Of a stretch of DNA of 64,000 bases, positions 22,836 to 34,140 are shown in pieces (within the stretch, counting starts at the first letter, position 1; each line of letters starts with the position of its first letter). The DNA comes from Tanypteryx hageni (lineage: Eukaryota; Arthropoda; Insecta; Odonata; Petaluridae): assembly GCA_028673005.1 (NCBI GenBank), contig CM054114.1, positions 25,720,869 through 25,784,868 of the forward strand, in the 5' to 3' direction. Position numbers and translations under genes: made by a program. The notes beneath the pieces are model-generated. The model searched no databases, was not told the origin of the DNA, and worked only from the letters and a program-made list of their open reading frames with translations.

Positions 22836-25302
22836 CAAGGGTTCCCAACCTTTTTTTGCTTGTGGACCCCGAGTCCTAACTTTACGTATGTGGACCCCCA
22901 TATACGCATATGTAATATTCCTAAATGAAATATTTATTTGTAGGTTAATAAAAGCTAATAATTAAACAATTCCTAAATGAAATATTTATTTGTAAGTTAG
23001 TAAAAGATAATAATTAAACAATTCCAATATAATATAAAAAATGTAAATTACAAATTTTGAAATTTTTAATTGATAAAACTGAAACATATTTTTACTTGTA
23101 ATGACAGAAATAGTAAAAAAAATTTAAAAAATACTATTTCAAACAACATATATAAATTTATTCCTAAGGCTATTAAATAGGATCCCATTAAATAGGCCCT
23201 ACTAATGAAATCCTTGTGGCTGATGTTTTGATATTAGCATATTAATATCTGGCTCCAATTTTGTGAGTCAGACGAAGATCACCTCTTTTTACTATATAAA
23301 GTCGATTATGATTTTTTGTCAACAACTGTGTTACACGACTAAAGCCAGATTCCACAAGATAAGATGATGGGAAAACAATGACATACATTTTAGCTTTCTC
23401 CCATAAAAGCGGATATTTACAGGCAATGTCACTATTCTTCCATACATCATGCTTTCCTTTTTTGAATAGACTTCGGACTGTCTCATCAGACCGCGATTCA
23501 ACAAGTTCCTCTTGTAAATCAATTTCAACATCAGCAACATTTGCCTCAAATGGAATCAGCACCCAATCTGGGATATTCAGTTCTAGTAGGTCCTTGAACC
23601 GAACTTGCATGTCTTCATAATTTTTTTTTAAATGATCGACATACATAACACAATCATCATCTTTTAAATCACTGCTAACTGAAGCAAGGTTTGGAAACTG
23701 GTCAAAAGCACGGCGTGAGATATTAAGACTGTACAATTTGAGTTTTCCTAGGAATGCATTAATGGCTTCTTTGCTAGATATTAAATCACAATTATGTCCT
23801 TGCTCCAGCTTATTAAGAGAATTCAGTTTTTCAAACACATCTGAGAGGTTTTCATGGCAAACAACTGTTTTCCAATCTCCTTTTCGTTTAGAAATGATAC
23901 AATACTGTCCCAAAGGACGACGAAGCGACGAAGACAATTGCCTTTAGACAACCATCACACCTCTTTATGCAGTACAAGATGGTCAAATCCTTCTTCATTT
24001 TCATCACAAAATTTGCGAAAGAGACGATCTTGAAGAGCATTAGCCTTAATGAGGTTGACAGCTTTTATTACAAGAGTTAAGGCTTCATGAAGACGTCCAC
24101 TCAATCTCTTCGCCACCAGATGTTGGCGGTGAATCACGCAATGTATGCAAAATACTTTTCCTTAAATATTGTTTCACCTTTAGTATCTGTTTTGAGGAAG
24201 CTTGCAAAAAGCATTTCCTCTCTGAGTTGATTCTCATCCATATATCTTACATATGCCAATAAAAGTTCTTCATTGCCCATCAAAGTTGATCCATCGAGTT
24301 GGATTGCAAACTGTTTCACTCGTTAATTGAGCAATAAGTTGATTTTCTACATCTTCAGACATTTCATCAATGTGTCTGGATATTGTGTTATTGCTCAAAG
24401 GAAGGTTATCGGTAATTTCACGTGCATTTTTGTTTAACATTGTTGAAATTACAACTGATATCGAAGGCAAGATGACAGTTTCACCAATGCTGTGGCTTTC
24501 CAGATTTTGCTATTATTTTGCTGATTTCAGATGATGCTAATAAACCGCTATCTTTATTGCTTGCTTGTTTGCTAAAAATCAGATCCAATTTGTTTCTTCC
24601 TTGAAAATTTTCTAGTAGTTTTCGGAAATACTCCACTGATTTATTTTTCTTTTCGCTGTGCCTTGTCTCCAAATGGTGACGATGCTTACTTGGCTTCATG
24701 CTATCATTAGACAGCACAGTCATACATATAAGGCACATTGGTTTTGTGATATTCTCTGGTGATTCAATAAAACCATACGACAGATATTCAGTTGAATATT
24801 GTCTTGTTTTCTTCTTTGCATGAGCCATGGTCAATCTGAATAACCATAATAATATTATTAACCTCAAATATTTAATGTTGGAGATGCTTGTATGTACTAA
24901 TGGAAATACAGTTCACTAGAACAATAACGTTCAATAACACAAACAATAGATTTCACCACGACGATGCCGATTACTCACTATAGAATGAAATGACTGCCTC
25001 TGACTGACTGACTCGTTCTAGATTAGTCGGTGCCTAAATAATGTTTTCTTCTTTGAGAATTTTCTATGGAAAGAAATTTTTTTTTCCGTCAACTAAACAA
25101 GGTTCCAGAAAATACGAGTATCTTCTAACTGCGAATTTCTGGACTTTTCTATGACATTAGTTTATTTTATTATTATTATTGAATTATTTTATTTATAATA
25201 TTTTATCATGAACCCCTTAGCTCATATTATGGACCCCCGAAATAAAATTTTTTTCTTGTGGACCCCCTCAAAGCTTCTATGGACCCCGGTTGGGAAACGC
25301 TG
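22836..25302 (-). mobile_element. hAT transposon (Charlie-like), with perfect 8-bp target duplication
   Basis: Terminal inverted repeats: CAAGGGTTCCCAACC (22836-22850) and the reverse complement of CAGCGTTTCCCAACC (25288-25302). Both ends also carry repeated TGTGGACCCC words. The flanking 8-mers are identical: ATTTAAAT at 22828-22835 and 25303-25310. The transposase lies on the minus strand inside. A 52-base tandem duplication (ATTCCTAAATGAAATATTTA…) at 22917-23020 sits near the left end. The structure is complete, but the coding part is dead. Confidence 0.92.
23242..24828 (-). pseudogene. hAT transposase with BED zinc finger (SCAND3/ZBED5-like), broken
   Basis: Starts at a Met at 24828 (MAHAKKKTRQ). 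The BED-type finger shows CLIC followed by HLETRH, the C-x2-C…H-x4-H pattern. The remainder follows in pieces: SGKP then, after a 2-base loss, IGETVILPSISVV; QFAIQLDGSTLMGNEELL in another frame; GETIFKEKYF, where an internal deletion of perhaps 40-50 codons joins it to CVIHRQHL; an in-frame TGA in HKEV-WLSKGNCLRRF; and a clean C-terminal part (about 23870-23242) ending in SSYLVESGFSRV and NRLYIVKRGDLRL, the hAT dimerisation region. In intact elements the enzyme cuts and pastes the transposon in the nucleus. This copy has several frameshifts, one deletion and a stop, and is inactive. Confidence 0.88.
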
Positions 25303-26016
25303 ATTTAAATGAAAGTCTTACGTTATAATGCTAAACAAAATTAATATAGATGCTGTATACGTATAAGTTTCATTTGAATATCGGTATTTATATTTAATTC
25401 CGATTTTATTCCAATTAAAGTTCCATTACAATCAAGTTCATTGAATCTGAAAGAGAACATTACGATTTAACACGAGAACAGAATGTACCATTATTTAACG
25501 TAAATAAGAGGCACGTAGCGTGGGTTGTGATTGAAAAATGTGAGAGAGAGAACGATGAGTGATTGATTAATTAAATGTGATTAATAATTAAATTAATTAC
25601 TGGAAGTCATTACTGGTTTTATGGCTAAAATCATTCACTTTATCCCACGTGTAAAAAATTATTCCTTTTAACATGTTTTTCGGACAATTCTCGATCAAAC
25701 TGTCTTTTGCCATGACAATAAATTAATCGCAAGGCCAAACCTTAGCCAAAGTAGGAATTTTTACCTTGTTTTATACATGGAAATATGTGGAGTATTTAAG
25801 AATTCGATCACTAAATTGTTTATAAAGGTATTGCAAATTAAATAATAACACAGAATTGAAATAGGACCTTAGTTTATTTTATAATCAGCAGCAATAAATA
25901 AATAATATCTAAAATAATTTAAACATGCCTCACTTGAATTGAGCAGCATATATCTCTACGTTCACGTTCACTCGTAAATTATCCAGTTATTTTCATTTAC
26001 AAACGCTGTGTTTATA
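25303..26016. other. Gene-free stretch ending in a dispersed repeat
   Basis: No gene. From about 25900 the sequence (CTCTACGTTCACGTTCA…CGTAAATTA) aligns to 58.2 kb and to the reverse complement of 42.9 kb. It is the left half of a dispersed repeat that continues after the MITE. Confidence 0.5.
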
Positions 26017-26440
26017 CAGTCGAACCTTCCAAATACGGCAACTTTTGGATCTGAGCTTGGCCGGATCTTGGAGTTTTCCGGATTTCGGGTTGTCATATGT
26101 ACACATGACTTTTTCCCGCAGGTACAACCAGTTCGCGTAACGGCTCAAACAACAGGTGTACCAACAAATATCTTAAATTTCACTATGTATCCGGTACGCT
26201 AATTTAATTATATGTAATTATTGGATACCACGATATAAATTTCACAGTTTTAATAAATGAAAAAATGCAAAAAATACTTCAATTTTATGCTGCAATTTAT
26301 CGTGCATAGAAATGTGTGAAGTGGGATTGCGAGTTATTTGCTGAATTTGGGGTGGTTTGCCGGATTCACCCATTTTCTAAAAATAGTCGGGTGATGGGTG
26401 GTGCTGGAAAATGGATTGCCGTACTTGGGAGGTTCGACTG
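26017..26440. mobile_element. Tigger/pogo-like MITE, complete
   Basis: The ends are CAGTCGAACCTTCCAAATAC (left) and the reverse complement of CAGTCGAACCTCCCAAGTAC (right), flanked by TA on both sides (26015-26016, 26441-26442), the target of Tc1/mariner/pogo elements. It is 424 bases long. The interior has no transposase; a 64-codon frame at 26008-26202 runs across the left end and is not a gene. Confidence 0.85.
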
Positions 26441-26442
26441 TA

Positions 26443-26948
26443 CCTAAGGAGAATAAACGTAGAATTTAAGTTCCTTTCATTTACTACATACTGTAGGAGC
26501 ACGAAAGGAAATGAAACGCATTTACAGTAAATCTTTTACTTAAGTGGCTATTAGCTTGGTTTTCGTAGAAAATAATTAAAACAGTTCTAATTTAATTACG
26601 ACTTACTCGTTTGATTTTCTCGAAAACGGCTACTTCTTTGATAAGAACGTATTGTACAAAAATATGAGAACTTTAAAGGCCGAATGATACCGTAGGGGCA
26701 CGCAAAATGCGATCTCTAACTGACAGATATTTTGCATGTTTTTGACATATTTCTTTCTGCGGAAAACAAAATCAAACAATTTGAAATTATTTGTATCTAC
26801 TATAAAATGCTTTTTATTTGAAAATTTTATTAGTTCATGAGATATGCGATTTTTCATAAAACGAACAAAAAGGCCCCAAAATAAATCCGGCGTTTAAAGT
26901 TTAACTTGAATAATTCTACAAATCATATTGGAAACGACTTATAATTTA
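26443..26948. other. Dispersed repeat, right half, then unassigned
   Basis: The first 150-200 bases (AAGGAGAATAAACGTA…) continue the repeat interrupted by the MITE and match 58280-58560 in part. No gene recognised. Confidence 0.45.
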
Positions 26949-27444
26949 GAGGCAGACCATTTAGTACGTACGCACGGAAGGAGAATGGGGGAGGGGGTTT
27001 GAAATTTGCGTATAACCTGCATATGGAGAGAGGAGGGGGAGCGAGACCAAGTGGTAGGTACGCACGTAAAATAAAACAAACAATATAGAGATAGATTGTT
27101 TTTAATATTTTAGCCTGCTAGTGTATGAAACTGACAAATCAAATTATGTTCTCTAATATTAAATTTCGTAGAACACTATGTAGTACAAATACAAAGTTAT
27201 GTAAGCTTTAATATAATAAATAATAATTATGTAATATTATAAATTATATATATAAAAAAATATTTCAAATTTTAATTATTAAAAATGAGTTTTGCGACGA
27301 TCTTGTGCATTTCGAGGAGAGGGGGTAGTAAACACTAACTTGCGTACACACGGGGGAGGGGGTTAAAAATGTACACCATATATCAAAAGAGGTGGAGGAG
27401 GGTGGAGAAAAAATTACACCAGGAAGAACTAAATGGACAGTCCC
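26949..27444. mobile_element. Probable PIF/Harbinger-like MITE
   Basis: Left end GAGGCAGACCATTTAGTAC; the right end in reverse complement is GGGACTGTCCATTTAGTTC. The two share ATTTAGT and a similar tip. Both are followed inward by very G-rich GGGGGAGGGGG sequence on the + strand. TTA stands immediately outside each end (26946-26948 and 27445-27447), the duplication typical of PIF/Harbinger. No transposase inside. The superfamily call rests on TTA and end shape only. Confidence 0.45.
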
Positions 27445-27447
27445 TTA

Positions 27448-30150
27448 CGATATATAACTGAAAGTTAATTTTTTATCACTTGTATAATGGCATTCTTGAT
27501 TAGCCTCTGTAAACCATGTATGGAGTTTTGGAGATTAAACATGCGAACGGAAGGACGGACGGAGAAGGCGTGCCTATAAAGCGTTTTGCTATTATCACTT
27601 CGATGATAAAAAGCGCCTGATAATTGAAGTAAAATTCTTCGGCAAATCACGAACCGAGACCAAAGACAAAGAGAAATCCGCTAGAAAAATGCAGGTTATT
27701 CTGAAGCCAAGGCAACTACAAATCAAATCTTCACGCATGAGCAATGAAAATTAAATGATGATCTTGCCTCATTACACACGAGAAACTTCTTCCTTTTAGT
27801 CCAAAACTATAATTTCGTTTCCAATTTAATCTACGAAAACACGACGCCAATTTCAATTACATCGATATACATAATTGACGTCGGTTAATTAATGAGCAAG
27901 AAAACTAAAAATGCAATTTCACGAGGAAACGATCGTAATAACTGAGAAGGATTTTTCGATCTGGGGAAGGGGGGGAGGAGGGGGAGGTGGAGTATTGAGG
28001 AAAGCCCCGATTCGCCTTTACAATGCGCAGCCATAAAACAAATTACTACCATTTAGTCAGACTTTAGCACACAAATAAAATTCATTCACAGACTGGTGGA
28101 TAATTAGTTTACTAAGGATAACTATCCGCGAGCGACGCCTTTTCCATTATCTTAATTTGGTTTGTCGAGAACTCCGGAAGAGGGAGGAAATCTCCGAAAA
28201 TTTGAGATTAATTAAATGTGAAGGAGTGCGGAGAAGGTAGCGCCAATAAGCTTCGTCCGGCGAAAATATAAACACTTTTAATGAAGCTATTTTTTACTTC
28301 TAAAAAAGGCCTCTCTTTGATATATGTATTGAGAAATATCCTATTTGGCACAATTATTTGGTAATATAACGATTGTTCTTTCAATGATATGCTACGGTTA
28401 AGGAGCACATCTGCATGAACAGATACATAAGCATTATTATAAATGAGAGAAATTATTTCATTCCAAAAGCGATTAACATATTATACATTAGCATTAACAT
28501 ATATATATATATTAACATTACCATCATGCCATATAACTATTTAATTTTTATCGAAAAAATAACGAGAAAACGTCATTTTCTACGCCCTGGGTCGCACAGC
28601 AGTGAAAATATACGAAATACATTTCGGAATTAATAATAAAATTTATGCTGATATAATTTGAATTTCTGGCATGCTGTAAAAAATATTAACTAAAATTAAA
28701 ACAAATAATATTAATTAATTATTGACGTCATAAAAGACAACATTTTTATTCTTCCAAAATTAAAATACCGCGATAAATTAAAATTTTTAAAACAAACATT
28801 TTGACACAAGAGCGCTGTGTTATTAGGACAAAATAAAAAAATCATACGGCCAAAAAAAAAAAAAACTAAAATAAACTTCAAACATAGGAACCATTGTTGC
28901 GCACAGAGGCCTTTCTTAGTGAAGGATTAATAGCGCCGGATTTTTTATTTGCATGGGATTTTAATTGAGGGTGGTATGCTTGCCTTCATGGGTGGCGAAA
29001 CTTTCGAAAATGTCATGAAACATCCGTCATTTGTTTGAAAAACTTGCGATTACTAATGGTAGGATGTTTGATGTCTTTAAAGCGTGTGGCCATGAATGAA
29101 ATATCAATTGCTGTTCTAACGTTTTCCTTGAATATGATTTCAAGTTTGTTTTTTGGTTTGTCCGATATAAGCCTTTTCACAAATTGCAGCTATGTGATTT
29201 ATAAATGCCAACTTTATCATATTTCCGAACGAACATTTTTATGTGCAACGCAACAAAATGATGCAGTTAACTCCCGCTAAAACGCATTCTTTTTAACCGA
29301 ACATTTTCGAAAATTTCACTAAATACGATACGAGCTTAGAGAATAAAAAGGAATTTTGATGTATTTTTGGCGATTTTTACGTGGTTTGAATTATAACAAG
29401 CTTCAAACATTCGGATTGTGGCGCCCTTTCACCAAATTATTCATTTAATATTTTATGGGCTGTAGCTTTTTTAAATTAAGTTCATATGAGCTTGCGCACG
29501 GGGGTAAATGTCATGAGCTGTTGGGTATGAGCTATTTATACAAAAAATTGCATATGAATATTAAATTTCCATGCTCTCTCATGGTTATTTCGATTATTCT
29601 TTCATTTATTCAAATTGACGTCATTAATGGCTCTTCTTCACTTCTGGAATGTTTTTCGGCCTTAATAGTGCGGTGCTACGAGATGGAAGAACTGAGACGG
29701 CAATGAAGCCTTTCATATCTCGTAAAAATTGCAATGGCATAATAAAAAAGCGCTGATGCAAACCACCAGAACTGGACGGTGATATCATCGAGTGGTAATG
29801 AGTTATTCGGAACGAATTCAATTCGGGACCTACGAGTACCATTTTAAGGACGAAATTTTTTCATTTCAAACTTCACAGAAGCGGTAAAATTCTCGAATAT
29901 GAAGCATTCTAAATGCGTATTTAAGGGATATAAAAATAGGGCGAATGGGACGAGCAAATCAAACGTGCATTTATAAAAGGCGAAATTCGACGATCTTTTT
30001 AATAACTTTTACAGCATCGAGTGCCAGGCCAATTCGCGGCACACATAAACACACACACCACCTTCCTTTTTCGAATCTAGAGAGAAAGAGAGAAATAAAA
30101 ATTGAAGCCTGCTGTGCGCCATGATCGTGTAAACACAACGAGGAACGGAT
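27448..30150. other. Gene-free stretch
   Basis: AT-rich. Several short frames, none with a domain. Nothing recognised. Confidence 0.55.
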
Positions 30151-30159
30151 AAGGTATAA

Positions 30160-31560
30160 GGTAAAATGCGATGAAGAGAATGGTACTCTATCACACCAAG
30201 AAAGGCTGTGGAAAGATAGATAAAGGGGAAGAGAGACTGATGGATGTAGAAAGGGGAACGAAGAAGGAGAGTAGAGAAATACGGGAGGGAGAATAAGTTG
30301 ATAAAAGGGAAGAATAGGATAGATAGCGGACAAAAGACTATATTGAGAGCAAAATTGAGACTATAAAATCCTTTCTTAAATTTAACCCTTTCGTCATAGA
30401 TGACATAATACATATATAAATTACATGTTATTTATTTATTTGATTAGCAGTGTATAAAGAGTTACGGAAGAATAATGTTAGTTTTGTGGGTTAAAAATAC
30501 TGTGTATATGCTTCTTTTGATTCAGAAAAATTTTCCACTGCGGGAAACGCCTAAGAAGAGAAGGGAGATGTAACGAAATCGCGAAACAGGACGTGGGAGG
30601 AGGAAACTAGAGGAGGTAGAAAGAGAAGGAAGAGAGAATGAGGCAGAGAGAGAGAGAGAGAGAAGTAAAAAAGAGAAGACAGAATATCAAGATGGATGAG
30701 GAAGGAGAGAGTATGTGATATGAGGAAGAGAGAGGGGGAAGTAAGCCTAATGAGTGTAGAAGGGCGAGAGGACAATAAAGAACATGGAAAATTCAATCAT
30801 TGGAAGCTTCATATAACAATAAAAGCCACCTATCTAATTCAAAAAGAAATTTCCAAATATGTACCTTTCAAAAGAGTAACGTAATTGTCCACAGACAGGT
30901 GGGTAAAAAGACAGGCGGACAAACAGATACAGACGGTTGGACAGAACAGAGTGATTGCATGAGCACGTTTTTTCTTTTAAGAAAACGTGCTAAAATCGTT
31001 TAAATAATGACATGAAGAAGAATAAAAGAATGTGGATAAGATTGAAAGAGAAGAGGCTAAAGGAGAGCGGTAGAAGGGCTTTGGAAAATAGAAGGAAACT
31101 GCTGTCAGAATATAAGACTGTAAGTCGAACATGAATAACCAGGAATAATTGAGGATAAAGACGAAAGAAAAAACGTATATGGAAGGATAATAGGCTAGAA
31201 AATAGGATGGATGGGAGAGAAAGTGGGGAAAGAATGAAAAACCTGATTCAGTTCCCCGTTCTGGAACGGTGGCGCTTATTATTGGGGTGGGGGGGAAAGA
31301 AGGACGGGGAGGCTGCGTATGAAAAGTTCCCAGAGACTGTCGCCGGTGGAATGATTAACTGCGCTCTCTGGCGAGAAAAAGAAGAATTTGGGGGTAAAAG
31401 GGTTAAAAATAAAGGATGAAGACAGGGAGGATCCTGCTCCCTCCCCCTGAAGGCCAGGAGTCAAGAGCGGTTATGTCAGATGGGCGAAATGGGGGAGGGG
31501 AAGGGGGCGGTAAAAGGATTCTAAAAAAATGGAACAAAGAAACAAAAGCGAGAGAACTAG
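30160..31560 (+). repeat. Cluster of purine-rich tracts
   Basis: Three AG-rich blocks on the + strand, about 30160-30345, 30545-30790 (with an (AG)n core near 30645-30662) and 31010-31560, separated by ordinary DNA. Low-complexity Ser/Leu/Phe frames on the minus strand are by-products. Confidence 0.8.
30962..30991. other. Short perfect hairpin
   Basis: AGCACGTTTT and AAAACGTGCT form a perfect 10-bp stem around a 10-base loop. It follows a degenerate ACAGACAGG-type run (30890-30950). No terminator or RNA gene is claimed. Confidence 0.5.
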
Positions 31561-33440
31561 ACGATGTGACAGATGGAGGCGACGGATAATAAATAAAAAC
31601 TAGCGCGTAAAGAAGATAGCAATGAATTTTTTACGAGAATTTTCTCACGAACTCATAAATTGAAGTTCGTCCTCTCTCTCTTTTATTCATTAGGAATTAT
31701 TCCTTTCTCCGAAATTGTTTTTCTTTTTTGCACGGCTAAATTCCGCTGCACCACGTTATGGAGTAAAAATAATATTCCTATCCGCTGCAGCGAAAATTAC
31801 GCTCAACGTGTGTGTTATTCGTCTTCATCTCGCCCGATGGCGCTGTCTTCAAGCGCAGCGTTTATCAGCTTTTTTATTAAGGGGGCTCGCTTTGACTATA
31901 AGAAATTTTCCGATGCCCATCTACCTATATGTCAATAGGTGTATATACAGGAAGTAATGAATTCTATATTATTTACTAAATTTAAATAAAAAACAAACCA
32001 TTTATTAAAATATTCAATAGTTACTTATTAAGTTTACTTTTTACAAAATATTGTTCTCGCTACAACTTTAGTTTTTAAGTATTGGTAACCAAAAATTTCA
32101 ATTTATTTTGCTGCCCACCGGTTGGGAGAAAATGCTCAGGAAGAATTTTGGGGAAGGATGATGGCCGTCAATTAGTCGCTTTTGAGAAAAAACGGCGACA
32201 TTTTCAAACTCATCAAAGATCGATATTCGATTTTTCTGCCGTGAGAAAAAGTTGGAGTTCAAAAGAATTGTTATCTCCCCCTTGTGGCAGGTGCGTAAAA
32301 GGCAGTTAAGGCTGCCAATGAAGCGGGCTCCGGTTGAGCCGAAAGGTAGGACCAACGCGTGTATTCGACCCTGGCCTTTTTGAGTGTAGATTATGATATA
32401 ACCAGTCAATATGACGGGAATGATGAATATATTTACGCAAAAATTTACAAATTACTCATATGAGAATTTAGTCAATATTGGGGTCTCAATTTCGAAAATT
32501 GCATGTTTGCCAAGACAATTCCACGTGAAATCGTTAAATTTTGCCAGAATAAGTCATTTAAAGGTTACATTCGAGCGTTTGCGGACTGAAGGAGGTAACC
32601 GACGAAAAGAATAAGAAAATTAGTTTATTTTCTTTTAAAACAATCCCATTTTGAATATCGAGGGCCAATTCTTAAAAATATTTATGAACAAAAGAATGAG
32701 AGCTTGCGCGTCACGAAATTGTTTTTTACGTGTTGTATCTTACGGGAAATTGAAATCGTCTGCTCCAGTCGAACTCGGGTGTTTTTTTTGGGATTTACTT
32801 TCGTTAATGACTTTCAATTTAAGATTCAAACATTCTTACCAAATATCAATCGTCTACCTTCTCGGTAAGTTTGTTAAAAACAGCATTACAGTCAGTCGTA
32901 AATAGTTCCCGATTCGACAGGTCTTTTATGCATAAGTGAGAGTAAATTAAGATTGCATTCCGAAGCGAACGAAAGCAGATAAATTTCCATTTCCATCCTC
33001 ATATTACACGTAAAACATAACAGTAATTCTTAATTCTTCACGCAGAGGTCTCTGGTTGTCGTATTTTATAGAGTCGGAATCGCTTTCTTTCTTGGGGGAA
33101 CAAAAGGGTTCGAAACATGATGACCAAGACGAGGTAGAACCTTGCGCTTTGGATTGCGACTCTCGATTCCTTTAATTTACTGCAGCGTCATTTCTAAGGC
33201 GTGGAAAAAATTTGAATGAACATTATATTAACATATTAGTTAACTTTTGGTTTTTCTTATTTTGGCGAAAAAAGAACACGGAAAGTGGTTTTTTTTATTC
33301 GCACTATTTAGGATAATATGATGATAGATATTGTGTTGCATTTAAAAGCGTCAACTTTGATGAATATTACGTTTGTTATTTAATGAAATTTCAAAGGGCA
33401 TTTACTCTATAGCATAGTTATTGATGATATCGGCATTTTT
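31561..33440. other. Gene-free stretch
   Basis: No recognisable gene. At 32317-32350, AAGCGGGCTCC…GAGCCGAAAGG faintly recalls the 3' end of Penelope-like elements (repeated GGCTCC/GAAA words), but this is not enough to call. Confidence 0.45.
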
Positions 33441-33465
33441 AGCCTACTTTCCAGAAAGAAAATAG

Positions 33466-34140
33466 GCTTATAGTTTTATCGTTGTGTCTGTCTGTCTGTC
33501 TGCCCCTCTGTCTGCCAGTCCGTCCTCCCCTATTAACTTTTCAACCAATACACCGATTTTCGTGAAACTTCGTGGAAATCTCTTGCTAAACGGGCCGAGC
33601 TCCAGAGGATAGTTTTTATAGCAAAGATTTAACTCCCGGGTTCGATTACAGGAACTATCCTTCCCATTTGATTTAAATGGGAAATCTGAAATCCATCCCG
33701 TAGGGTAATATTCTCTTGCACATTAAAATATCTTAGATTTGTTATATCGGAGTGAGTTTCGTACTATTCTCTGTGGAAAGGAATGAAGATTTTAATTTTT
33801 ATCGTAGAATTTTGCTTATCGATTGTATTTCTTAGAATTTTGCGTAAATACTGGCGATTGTGTAGTTGTTATCACTAATTACAAGTGTTGCCGTAGCAGC
33901 AACTATTTTTGGACTCAGATTTGGAATATTCCAGTACGTACACGCGTTATTTTTGCCGCACAAATACGCGTGATCAATTTAATATTCCGTTCCAACGTGT
34001 TTGTAATATTTTATAACGCTAAATTATGTAATTTGGGAACACAAAGAGCTACATATCCGCGATGAATTTAAAGCTAGTAAAGCCAATATAAGTGTTAAAT
34101 AAATGATTAAATGGAAAGTAGGCATCGTAAGTTTTGTTTG
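33466..34140 (+). repeat. Dispersed repeat cluster (families A and B)
   Basis: Part A (33466-33830) begins TAGGCTTATAG, contains a GTCT run, ACCGATTTTCGTGAAACTT and a B-box-like CCCGGGTTCGATTACAGG. It aligns to 62015-62400 and to the reverse complement of the element at 37083-37376. Part B (about 33930-34140), including GCGTGATCAATTTAATATTC and GTTAAATAAATGATTAAATG, aligns as reverse complement to 37660-37870. The 80-codon frame at 33823-34065 has no domain and lies across both. Confidence 0.65.

Noticed and set aside
30009..30413. 134-codon and 120-codon overlapping frames on the minus strand (29971-30413)
   Set aside because: Low-complexity Ser/Leu/Phe/Tyr sequence opposite a purine tract; overlapping frames equally open.
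32317..32400. A further Penelope-like 3' end
   Set aside because: Only short GGCTCC/GAAA words in common; no coding similarity nearby.
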